Shown here one piece after another: positions 33,320-45,500 of a stretch of 64,000 bases of DNA. Under the pieces are notes generated by a model that made no database searches, was not told the DNA's origin, and worked only from the letters and a program-made list of their open reading frames with translations. This DNA comes from Homarus americanus (taxonomy: Eukaryota; Arthropoda; Malacostraca; Decapoda; Nephropidae), in contig NW_024735503.1 in assembly GCF_018991925.1 (NCBI RefSeq), positions 4,314,579 to 4,378,578 of the forward strand. The letters are read 5' to 3'. Numbering within the stretch: position 1 is the first letter of the stretch; each line of letters opens with the position of its first letter. Both the position numbers and the translations under genes were made by a program.

Positions 33320-36300
33320 AAATGCGTCTAGTGTGGGAGCATTATGTCAGTATGAAGGTGCAAGCACTGCTTGCTCCCTCTCGTTTTCAGCTGCCGCCGC
33401 TGACTAGCCATTGTGGCGAACAGGGAAACAACTTGCATAAGTCTTCCCCTGCCAGTACACAGCCTCCTCACCATCAAGACTCCTGCTGTGCCTCCTCGTG
33501 GCAACACACGGCAACTGGGTGCCTCGTGGGCCCAGGCTAGACCAGCAGGGGATCTCGGAGTAGCAGTGGCCCCAGAAAGACGGCGCATAGGCCCACTGGC
33601 ATATGGACTAGCTCTGGTGCCTACCAACCATTGCCCCGCTACCTGCGGATTAACCTTGGTAGGTATAACGCTACGGGAGTAAACCCCGAACGAAAAATCT
33701 GCGGTGGAGGCCCGCATCAGGCAGACATGCTTACAAAGCTCCAACACGATCAACGGCTGTATAGGCGGAATAGGTGACCATCGTGGAAACCCAACGACTA
33801 CACTGGCAGACGAAGGCAATGCCTGATGGACAAGCTACTAAGGCGAAACTCAACAAACTGGGCTATCGGCAGACCATTGCAACTTTCCCTCGCCCCAGTC
33901 GTTGCAACACTTGCACCACTGGATCAGGAAAAGAGAGGGCCAAGATGTGTGGTTGCAGCCTGAGTTCCTGCCTCACCACATAAACTAACTCACGCGCAGC
34001 CATCATCCTCCTATGGCGATGGACGAGTGACGATCGGGACAGGCAGAGATGACTGCCGGGAGTCACTAGTCACAACTCTGCACATGGGCGGCACAGACAA
34101 GATGGTCGTTTATGCACTGGAATCTAGGCAGCAGTGCAATCCTGTCCTGTCTGTGCGACTGAGCAGCCCTTTGAAGGAGCTACTCTGCTCACCCCACATG
34201 GGGAGGGGGCTAGAAAAGATGCCCTAAACATAGCCTGCCTTAAGAACCAACCTAAATGGGCAACCACACCCAGTAAGGTCATCCTCATGCGGTCGAAAAC
34301 ACAATCAAAATCACAGATCCAAGCAAAAACAAACTATACAACCTCTTATGGTCACAGCATGGCATGTCAGGACCCTTCTGGATACTGGTATAAATGACCG
34401 TCCTGAAAGAAGAACTGCCCTTGTGGCAAAAGAGCTGGCTAGGGTCAACTCACAGAACGAGGATCTGTCTATACTTTCTTCTGGAAGGGTAAGCCTGCTG
34501 CGGAGAGAAATCGAATTTATTTAGTTGGCTTTGGCATCCGCCAACGCATCCTACACACGCTAACTGAAATACCTATTGGGATCAACGGTTGCCTCATGAC
34601 GCTTCGAGTCCCAGTGAATCACTCACGTCATGCCTTTTTCATCAGTGCATACGCCCCAACATTGGATGCAGGGGATGACACCAAGGAGGCCTTTTACGCC
34701 GACCTTGACAGAGTGTTAACCTCTATCCCCAGAGAAGACAAGGTTGTGCTCCTTGGTGACTTCAATGCCAGAGTTGTCAGAGATGCTAACATTTGGCAGG
34801 GAACCATAGGGAGAAATGGACAAGGTAAGTGTAATCCCAAAGGCCTACTCCTCCTCAGAAAGTGTGCTGCACACAACCTCACTATCACCAATACCTTGTT
34901 TAGGCAGGCCGACAAGTTCAAGGGTTCGTGGCAGCTCCCACGATCCAAACACTGGCATCTCATTAACTATATCATTGTCAGAGAAAGAGATCGCCGAGAT
35001 TTCCTCATCATCCGTGTCATGCGTGGCTCAGACCACTGTGACACTGATCATCAGCTTTTCAGAACCAAGCTTTCACTTCACGTCGCCCAAAACGGAGAAA
35101 GTAGCAAGCCTCCAGAAGAGGTTTTAACACTAAATATCTGGAGGATCCAGCGGTAGTACATGCTTTCAGAGAGGAGCTCGAACATGGGCTGATAAACAAC
35201 CTAACAGCAAACAATGCAAATCCTAGTGCCGAATGGAGTATTCTCGACATTGTCACGACATAAACGTGCAGAGAGACCCTCGGCCAGATCGAAAGAATAC
35301 ACCAGGACTGGTTTGATGAAAATGACCCAGCAATCAATGTACTCATCGATGATAAACGTGCTGTTTTTACTGACTGGCAGAACAACCCTCGGTCTCGGAC
35401 CAAAGCTGATACCTTCCGCAAGAAAAAAGCGGCGGCCCAGTGGGAACTTCGCAATCTAAAGAACGACTGGTTTAAAAATAAACCATGTGAAACCACAAAA
35501 AAATGGAAATCAGCACAAGATGCATGAATTTTTCAATTCCACTGAAACATTTTAATAATAATAATAATAGTAATAATTGACGGTTTATTGAAAAAGTTCT
35601 GCAGCCCGAAGGCTGAAAATATACATTGGACATAAATGACTTATTACATACATTGGTGATTTAACAAAAGCCTTCATTAGAAAAGGGTAAAGGAACATAC
35701 AGTGAACATACAGATTATTGTAGGTGTTGAACAGCAAACACGTAGTGTAGTAACTCCCTCCCAGATGGTGTAAGGAGGGACCCGTGGCACAGCCCCCCTC
35801 CGCTCATCTGACGGTAACTTCATAATTAAAGATGATGAAGGCCTCCTTCAATGCTGGATAGAGCACTACCATTTATTGCTCCATCGAAATACCGATGTGG
35901 ATGTCCTGACTACCCAGAAGGTCCCTCAGTATCCAGAGCTGACCCACCTCAGCTATCCTCCATCCCTGGATGAGGTAGCTATTGCCATCAAACAGATGAA
36001 AAATAGCAAAGCCTCAGGGCCTGATGGAATCCCAGCCGAGGTGTATAAAGCAGGAGGACCTCTGCTTACCAGCCGTCTGCACTCTCTCCTGGAGAATATT
36101 TAGGAAAAGGAGGAAATCCCCCAAGATTTTAAAGGCGCCTCCATCGTCTATATTTATAAGAACAAGGGAGACCGGTCAGACTGTGGCAACTACTGCGGGA
36201 TCTCGCTGCTCCCCGTAGCTGGCAAGATTATTGCCCGAGCCCTCCTAAACAGACTTCTTCCTGAGGAGGAAAACTTCCTCCCAGAATCTCTTTGGATTTA

Positions 36301-37740
36301 GACCATCACTGACTTGATCTTTGCTGCCAGCCAGATACAGGAAAAATACAGAGAACAGCATCTTGACCTGTTCATGGCTTTCATCGACCTAACCAAGGCC
36401 TTCGACTCGGTCAACAGGGAAGCCCTCTGGTGGACCTTCAGCCGTTTTGGCTGCCCACCCAAATTCATCGCAATTGTGAGTCAACTCCATAATGGCATGA
36501 ACGGCAATGTCCTGCACAACGACACCCAGTCTGAGTTCTTCCCCATCCAAACAGAGGTTAAACAAGGGTGTGTACTGGCACCAACTCTCTTTTCCATTTT
36601 CTTGGCTGCTTTCCTTACTCGTGCCAGTGCCAATTTAGCCGGCGGGGTGGACATATCGAGTACCGGGTGAAGGGGGGTCTTTTCAACATAATACGACTCC
36701 AGGCAAGAACAAAGGTGTCGGCAGTTTCCATTACTGAACTTCAGTATGCAGACGACCTCACCCTTGTTGCTCACACTGAACACGACCTACAGGAGATTCT
36801 GAACACCTATGCAGATGCGTATGCACACTTCGGCCTTTTGTGAGTGTACGTAAGACTCAGATTCTCTTTCATCCTGCCCCTGGTTCAGCCACACCTCCAC
36901 CACCTATCCAACTTAACTGTACTACCCTCCCTAATGTTACCCATTTTCGGTATCTCGGCTCCCACCTGTCCACCACCGCAGACATCGATGAAGAGATTCA
37001 GCATCGGATCAGATGTGCATCTGAAGCCTTTGGCAGACTCAGAAACCGTGTCATCACCTGTATGGAGCTGAAATTATCTACAAAGTTGCATGTATATCGA
37101 GCAGTGGTCCTCCCCACCCTGCTATATGGCAGTGAGACATAGATCACATACAGGAGGCACCTCAAGGCACTTGAAAACTTTCACCAACGTAGTCTACGTT
37201 CCATCCTCCGTGTTCGCTGGGAAGACAAGTGAACAAATGCCAGTATTCTTGATGACACCAACTGTAGGAGCATCGAAGCTGCCATTATCGATGAACAACT
37301 ACGCTGTACTGGCCATGTTACCCGCATGGACGAGAGTAAACCGCAAAAACAGCTACTTTACAGTCACCTAACGAATAGTAAACGTAACGCCGGCGGACAA
37401 TTGAAAAGGTATAATGATAGTCTTAATACAAACCTGAAAAAGCGCCAAATCGACCCCCTCACCTGGGACTCGATTACCCCACATTGTAACGCTTGAAGAA
37501 GCACCACACGAGAAGGTGTCAATACTGTCGAGTTAGCCCGACTGCAAACCGAGGCAGACAAGCGCCAACGTCGGAAAGACGCCACCACCGCCCCTCCCGC
37601 ACAAGATGCAGCCCTCCACATGTGCAACAAATGTGAACGACTCTGCCGGTCCCGTATCGGCCTCGTTAGTCACCTAAAGACTCCCCAATGAAGGTGACAT
37701 CTCTTATAAGTCATATCATTGTATCATAACTGGATGATCG
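33320..37740 (+). mobile_element. RTE-like APE-type LINE, near full length, degenerate
   Basis: Plus-strand element. A 5' region of about 33320-34390 contains no clean frame. Then come APE endonuclease blocks (DRPERRTALVAKELARVN, SAYAPTLDA, GDFNAR near 34756, SDHCDTDHQL near 35030), a linker broken by a nested insertion (35548-35768), and RT blocks. The RT blocks are SGPDGIPAEVYKAGG, motif A FIDLTKAFDSVNREALWW, VKQGCVLAPTLF and YADD at 36744-36755. The C-terminal region ends in a Cys/His motif (MCNKCERLCRSRIGLVSH). Several stops (36101, 36668, 37140, 37229, 37494) and frame changes make it a pseudogene. It matches the craniofacial-development-protein-2-like LINE ORFs common in invertebrates; RTE assignment is by motif recall only. 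Confidence 0.85.
35548..35768 (-). mobile_element. Short LINE 3' tail nested in the RTE-like element
   Basis: AATAATAATAATAATAGTAA and GGTTTATTGA then GCAGCCCGAAGGCTGAAAAT match the 3' terminus of the LINE at 8345-10006. The RTE reading frame breaks at about 35547 and resumes at about 35769 (GGTRGTAPLRSSDGN), so the tail landed inside it, in the opposite orientation. Confidence 0.8.
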
Positions 37741-37780
37741 TCATACTCTATTCCAAGTGACAGCAAAGTAGTAGTAGTCG

Positions 37781-37784
<4 letters not shown>

Positions 37785-37840
<56 letters not shown>
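37785..37840. repeat. (GT)n microsatellite
   Basis: About 28 GT repeats following an AGTAGTAGT run that may be the RTE-like element's 3' tail. Confidence 0.97.
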
Positions 37841-37843
<3 letters not shown>

Positions 37844-38039
37844 CTCCACCACTATACAATAACACTCACAGCCTCACGTAATGTTGAAGACAGAAATATA
37901 AACAATATAACATGGTGTCGAAATACTGTGTAAGTTGTGGTCATAACATTCTTGTAGACGAAACAGCGGGATGAGGTGTGTGTGTCCGTGACTTACCTGG
38001 ATACCTGCAACTCTGGTACACTCAAGTGGTAATTAGGTT

Positions 38040-38202
38040 CGTGCAGGAGTAAGAGAGGGGAGGGTGTGAAGGGGTGCAGGTGACAACAGAGAGAAGGAGA
38101 GGAGGGTGTGAAGGGGTCCAGGTGACAACAGAGAGAAGGAGGGGATGGGTGAAGGGGTCCAGGAGGTGATTGGGGTCGAGGTGGGAAGGGGGGGGGGTCC
38201 AG
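38040..38202. repeat. Short GA-rich tandem duplication
   Basis: Two to three imperfect copies of a unit of about 45 bp containing GGTGACAACAGAGAGAAGGA, ending in a G9 run just upstream of the TATA-rich promoter of peptide gene 2. Confidence 0.75.
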
Positions 38203-38213
38203 GGCCAGGTAGG

Positions 38214-38230
38214 TATATATATATATATAA
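38214..38230 (+). promoter_or_regulatory. TATA-rich promoter of peptide gene 2
   Basis: TATATATATATATATAA lies about 30-35 bp upstream of an initiator-like TCCAGTTC near 38256. The untranslated first exon then runs to the donor at 38320. Confidence 0.55.
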
Positions 38231-38318
38231 CAGGTGAGGTGTGTTAACGGGTCATTCCAGTTCATCTTCACCCAGGGGTCGCCTCATACAGACATACACA
38301 CACACACACCTCCCTACA

Positions 38319-39431
<1,113 letters not shown>

Positions 39432-39461
39432 CCTAATGTTTGATGGTGGTAAACGTGAGAG

Positions 39462-39580
39462 ATGGGCTGGGATATGACGAGGATGAGCGAGGATGAGTTG
39501 AGAAATGACGAGGATGAGCTGAGAGATGACGAGGATGAGCTAAGACGACGAAGGTGGGCTGTAAGATGACGAGGAGGTGA
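39462..39580. repeat. GATGACGAGGATGAGC tandem repeat
   Basis: Five diverged units of about 21 bp with core ATGACGAGGATGAGC, just 3' of the stop codon of peptide gene 2. A GATGATGAC run follows near 39665-39692. Confidence 0.85.
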
Positions 39581-39801
39581 AAGAAAACGTGGATGGTGAT
39601 GGAAGCGAATAATAACCCTCTAAAATAACATAATTTGGGAGATGAAGATGATAATATAGTCTATGATGATGATGATGATGACGAAGACGACGACTTAGGA
39701 ATATGTAATTAATATTTTTTGTATTTTTTTCTTTTTCACTAAAACTTAAGTGTGTCGCAGCATAAATTTCCTGGAAGCATCAATGAAGGACACGAAAGTA
39801 A

Positions 39802-39804
<3 letters not shown>

Positions 39805-39853
<49 letters not shown>
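39805..39853. repeat. (GA)n microsatellite
   Basis: About 24 GA repeats. A shorter (GA)n occurs at 40421-40448. Between them (39854-40420) is unique AT-rich DNA with no supported gene, including a small TATTG pentamer repeat near 39994. Confidence 0.95.
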
Positions 39854-39855
<2 letters not shown>

Positions 39856-40415
39856 CTGCTAAAGTTCTTATTATTACTATAGTTTGCCCTCTCAATTTTC
39901 TTTTGTCATATTAACGTGTGTCTCTCGAACAGAAAACGAGAATATTTTTATTAGTAACTCTTCAATTCCTTATTTGGTGTAACAATTTGCTGTATTGTAT
40001 TGTATTGTATTGTACTCGTTGTATTCCTCTATATAAACTAATGCCTGTGAGAAGACAGATTAATAATGCCTTAGAGGACAAAATGCCTCTTAAAGAATGC
40101 CTCTTGGAAGACAAATCACTTCTACCCTTCACACCCTGATCCATTCGTCAACTCTCTCTAGCTAAACCAGTGACTCACAATGTCGAGGATAAACAACAAC
40201 AGAGAGAGAGGGGGAGGGAGGGGAGGGTCACCTGGTAGAGAATCAAATCGTCTATTGTATTTGTCGTGGTATTTACTCCGTATTCTTGATATAGTGAGTG
40301 GTTATATTTTGTTAATGTCTTCACGTGTTGTGTTAGAGAATATATTTTTTCACACAAACGACAAAGAAAGTAGATTATAAGCCCCGGGAGTCCTGGGAGG
40401 GGGCTGGGGGACCTT

Positions 40416-40452
<37 letters not shown>

Positions 40453-40643
40453 ATATCTTAATCCACTACACTGAACACTAAAGGCGTATCCCCTCTCACT
40501 CACTATAATGACTATAATTTGACCATTTATCAGTGTCATTTGGACCATTTGTATAATAAGTGTTTACGTTTGGTGCTGGTGTTTACAGCTCTGGTGGCCA
40601 CGTGTTGTACTACTTGAAAGTTTAGTTTAAGATAATCCTGTGA

Positions 40644-40819
40644 ATCACCTAAAGATTAGACACCCCAGCTTATTTCACCTGACGATTAACAACACTAACG
40701 CTAACCTAACCTAACCTAACCTAACCTAACCTAACCTAACCTAACTTAAACCCCACAGGTAGCGCCGGGGTAGTTAATCTTCAGGTCAAATAAATTGGGG
40801 TGTCTAATCTTCAGGTGAT
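40644..40819. mobile_element. CCTAA-bearing inverted-repeat element, copy C (best copy)
   Basis: A left arm ATCACCTAAAGATTAGACAC then CCCAGCTTATTTCACCTGA then CGATTAAC is mirrored by the right arm, whose reverse complement begins ATCACCTGAAGATTAGACAC. The arms match over about 47 bp with few differences. The centre holds about eleven CCTAA pentamers. Size is 176 bp with no coding capacity. A MITE is the simplest reading; I see no clear target-site duplication. Confidence 0.75.
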
Positions 40820-40854
40820 GCAGTATCATTAACGTTGTATTCAGACATTAATAT

Positions 40855-41060
40855 TGAATTGAATTGAAACAGTTTATTTAGCCAGAAAAAAAAAGATACA
40901 GAGTGGATAATAATAATAATATTAACATGGCTGACCCAGTTGAGAACCTGAGCTCTCTTTGAGGCACCTCATATATACTATACATTTATCTCAAGGAAGT
41001 ATTATGTAACATTTAGTGTCATCTGGAATAGTACAATAGCATGGTGGTAATAAGAACATC
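40855..41060 (-). mobile_element. Possible LINE 3' tail
   Basis: TTGAATTGAATTGAAACAGT then TTATTTAGCC reads on minus as a GGCTAAATAAACTGT polyadenylation-like end followed by a (TTCAA)n tail. No coding part remains. Confidence 0.35.
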
Positions 41061-41374
41061 TCATAATGTTACCACGGTTATCACTTCAATATTTATTTAA
41101 ATGAGATTTAGAGATTCTTTTTATAAACACACACACACACACACAGAGGACCCCCCCATAGCCTCCTGCCAGGGACGTCTCACCACCCTCAGATGACCTG
41201 ACACAACAGCACAATACCTTAGCTCTTTGTTAAACGCTTTGAGCGGTACCCAGGGTAGTGACCCAGCCTGACCCCTGTCACCGTGAGATAAGGGTGAGAG
41301 GGACTGACGAAAACATTAACGTAGACGACTTGATGTATTAAAGCCCCTTCTTGTACCATAAAACACACCTGGTT

Positions 41375-41500
41375 AACGCCACACCTGCCACGCCACACCT
41401 GCCACGCCACACCTGCCACGTAACACCTGCCATGCCACACCTACCACGCCACACCTGACACGCCACACCTGACACGCCACACCTGACACGCCACACCTGT
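41375..41500. repeat. 14-16 bp CCACGCCACACCTG minisatellite
   Basis: About nine units of GCCACACCTGCCAC and GCCACACCTGACAC. The same core recurs at 42200-42435. Confidence 0.93.
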
Positions 41501-42195
41501 TTTAACTGTCATATGATATCAAAGTATCTCACTTGTTAACACTTGCCTGAATGAGTGTAGGTTCGTTGCTGGTACCTTTGATGCAGCTGAGTGAGATATC
41601 AGGTAATCTCACGGCATGTGACCATTGATACAGTCGTAGATTGGTTGATAGTTGAAATCGTCACAGCTGTCCTGGGTTGTACTTGTAATTATCTTAGCTT
41701 GTAAGTTAAACAAGACACACAGGTAATGTTCTCTTCATTCGTTGTTCCTTAGTTTAATGTAACAACACGTGGTAATTTTCTAGTTATATTGGGTAGTAAT
41801 GTCTGTACAATTATTTGGTATTGACAGACTAATGAGCATTAGCTATTAGCTTGTAATTAGCTGATATATTTAGAGAGAGGTACAGTCTGGAGAGCTGGTC
41901 TCACGACACAACTTTAGGGCATTGTGTCAGGCTGTGAACTGGTGAGAACTGGGCTGAACTCTCTTGAGTCTGGTGCCTGGTGGTTGGAGAGCAAAGACAC
42001 TTCAATGCGGCCATTAACTAAACAGCCTACCCACACACTGAGGGTTGAGTCTGTAGCTTTATGGCCTGTCCACCCTCGGAGGTGTGAAAGAACAAATGCT
42101 TATGTAGCTGTTTGCTCAATAGTCTGGGTGATAGAATGTACATAATGAATATATGCCATTAGGTCAAATCTATATATTAATGTGACAGAGGCTAA
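41501..42195. other. Unique sequence, no gene recognised
   Basis: AT-rich non-repetitive DNA. A 73-codon frame at 41924 has no splice or domain support. Confidence 0.5.
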
Positions 42196-42440
42196 TACAC
42201 ACCTGCCACGCCACACCTGCCCCGCCATACCTTGTCCGCGCCACACCTGCTACACCACACCTGGTCCACGCCACACCTGGTCCACGCCATACCCGGTCCA
42301 CGCCACATACCCGGTCCACGCCACACCTGGTCCACACCCCGGTCCACGCCACACCCGGTCCACGCCACACCTGGTCCACGCCACACCTGGTCCACGCCAC
42401 ACCCGGTCCACGCCACACCCGGTCCACGCCACACCTGCCT
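42196..42440. repeat. 16-bp minisatellite (GGTCCACGCCACACCT)
   Basis: About thirteen units of GGTCCACGCCACACCT and GGTCCACGCCACACCC, plus diverged leading units. Confidence 0.95.
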
Positions 42441-42589
42441 CTCCCAACAATGAGGATGTTTGCGTGTCAGCACCAGTGACCGCCAGACGTCAGCTTGGTA
42501 GTGGTGGTGGGGCCTTTACCTGACAAACAGGTTAATTGATATGTAGTGCTTAATGGGCGTCTATTAGGGAGATATCTCATGACGGCGGT

Positions 42590-45500
42590 AATAATGTTGT
42601 TCTCTCAGCTCTCTCTCTCTCTCTCTCTCTCTCTACCTGTAATAGTGTTGTTCTCTCACCTCTCTCACTCTACCTGTAAGAGTGTTGTTCTCTCACCTCT
42701 CTCTCTACACCTGTATAATAGTGTTTGTTCTCTCACCACTCTCTCTACCTGTAATAAATGTTGTTCTCTCTCCTCTCTACCTGTAATAAGTATTTGTTCT
42801 CTCACTCTCTCTCTCTCTACCTGTAATAGCAGTTGTTCTCTCTCAATCTCCCTTTAATTTGCACAGTGTTGTTCTCACTCCCCACCCGTAATAGTGTTGT
42901 TCCTCCCCCCCAATCTCTCTGCTAATTCACAGCATGTTGTTCTCTCACCCCCACTCCTGTAATAGTGTTGTCTCCACCCCCCACCGTACAGTGTTAGTTC
43001 TCCCACCCCCACCTGTAATAGTGTTGTTCTCTCACCCCTCTCTCCATCTGCAATAGTGTTGTTCTCTCACCTCTACCCGTAACAGTGTTGTTCTCTCTCA
43101 CCCCCCTCTACCTGTGTAATAGTGTTGTTCTCTCACCTCTACCTGTAATAGTGTTGTTCTCTTCACCTCTCTACGTCCCACCCACCATCTCCACCACTGG
43201 TGTTGTTCTCCACCTCTGCCACCTGTAATAGTGCTGGATCTCTCTCCTCTCTCTACCCGTATTAGTGTTGTCTCTTACCTCTCTCACCCGTAATTAGTGT
43301 TGTTCTCTCACCTCCTCTACCTGTGCACAGTGTTGTTCTCTCACCCCCACCCGTAATAGTGTTGTTCTCTCACCTCTCTCTCTCACCTGTACAGTGTTGC
43401 CTTCACCTCTCATCTGCACAGTGCTTGTTCTCTCACCCCTCACCTGCACAGTGCGGTTGTTCTCTCACCCTCCCCTACCCGTAATAGTGTTGTTCTCCCC
43501 TCACCTCTCTCACCTTGCATTAGTGTTGATCTCTCACCTCTCTCTACCTGTACACAGTGTTGTTCTCTCTCACCTCTCTCTCTACCTGCAATAGTGCTTG
43601 CTCTCTCACCCCTCTCTCTACCCTGTAAGGTAATAGTGTTGTTCTCTCTCACACATCCACCTGTAATAGTGTTGTTCTCTCACCTCTCTACCTGTAATAG
43701 TGTTGTTCTCTCACCTCCAATCTGTAATAGTGTTGCTCTCTCAATTCTCTCACCTGTAATAGTGTTGTTCTCGCACCCTCTCTACCTGTAATAGTGTTGA
43801 TCTCACCTCCTACCCTGCACAGGTTGTTTTCACACCTCTACCCAGGTTATGTTGACTCCTCCTCAACCTGGTATTGTTGTTCTCTCTCTCACCCCCCATC
43901 TGTAATAGTGTTGTCTTCACCCTCTCACCTGTACAGTGTTGTTCTCTCGCCTCTCTCTCTCAATTCGTAATAGTTGTTCTTCACCCCCCACCCGTAATAG
44001 TGTTGTTTCTCTCGCCTCTCTCTCACCTGTAATAAAGGTTGTTCTCTCTCACCCTCCTCAACCTGTAATAGGCAAGTTGTTCTCTCAATCTCCCCATTCC
44101 CACAGTGTTGTTCTCTCTCACCCTCTCACCTGTAATAGTGTTGTTCTCTCACCCCTCTCTCTCACCTGTATTAGCAGTTGTCTTCCTCACCCCCACACTC
44201 CGTAATAGTGTTGTTCTCTCCACCCCTCTCTCTACCCGTAATACAGTGCTGTTCTCCCCTCACCCCCTCTCTACCTGTAATAGTGCTTGTTCTCTCCACC
44301 CCCTCTCACCTGTAATAGTGTTCTCTCACCCCCCATCTGTAATAGTGTTGTTCCCCCGCCGCCTCTCCACCTGTAATAGCAGTTGTTCTCTCTCACCCCC
44401 ATCTGTAATAGTGGCTGTTCCCCTCTCCACCCCCCCACCTGTAATAGTGTTGTTCCTCTCACCCTCCTCTACCTGTAATGCAGTGCTGTTCTCTCGCCTC
44501 CCCCACCTGCACAGTGCTGTTCTCTGCCCTCCCCCCACCTGCACAGCTGTTCCTCTCTCCCCACCTGTAATAGTGCTTGTTCCTCTCACCCCCCACCTGC
44601 ACAGTGCTGTCTCCTCTGTCTCTCCCCACCTGTATTATAAGTTGTTCCTCTCGCCCTCTCTCACCCGTAATAGTGCTTGTTCTCTCGCCTCTCCCCCCAC
44701 CTGCACAGTGTTGTTCTCTCTCCACCTGCAATAGTGTTGTTCTCTCACCCTCTCACCAGTAATAGTGTTGTTCTCTCAATTTCCTCTATCTGTAATAGTG
44801 TTTGTTCTCTCACCCCTACCCTGTAATAGTGTTGTTCTTCACCCCCCACCTGCACAGTGCTGTTCTCTCACCCCCCACCTGCACAGTGCTGTTCCTCCCC
44901 CGCCTCTCACCCGTAATAGTGTTGTTCTCTCTCTCACCTGCACAGTGCTTGTTCTCTCTCACCCTCCCCCACCTGTACAGTGTTGTCTTCCCACCTCTCA
45001 CCTGCAATAGCAAGTTGTTCTCCACCCCTCTCTCTCCTTACCCGTAACAGCAAGCTGTTCTCTCACCCCACCTGTAATAGTGTTGTTCTCTCACCCCTCT
45101 CTCTATCTGTAATAGTGTTGTTCTCTCTCACCCTCTAATTCGCAACAGTGTTGTCTCTCTCACCCCTCTCTCCCCCACCTGCACAGTGTTGTTCTCTCTC
45201 ACCCTCTTCCTGTAATAGTGCTTGTTCTCTCACCCCCCCACCTGTAATAGTGTTGTTCTCAATCTCCTCTACCTGCATTAGTGTTTTGTTCTCTCACCCT
45301 CTCTCATCTGCAATAGTGTTGTTCTCTCTCACCCTTTCACCTGTAATAGTGTTGTTCTCTTTACCCTCTCACCTGCACAGTGTTTGTTCTCTCTCTCACC
45401 CTCTCTCTACCTGTAATAGTGTTGTTCTCTCAACCTCCCCACCTGCAATAGTGTTGTTCTCTCTCACCTCTCTCTCTCACCTGCACAGTGCTTGGTTCTC

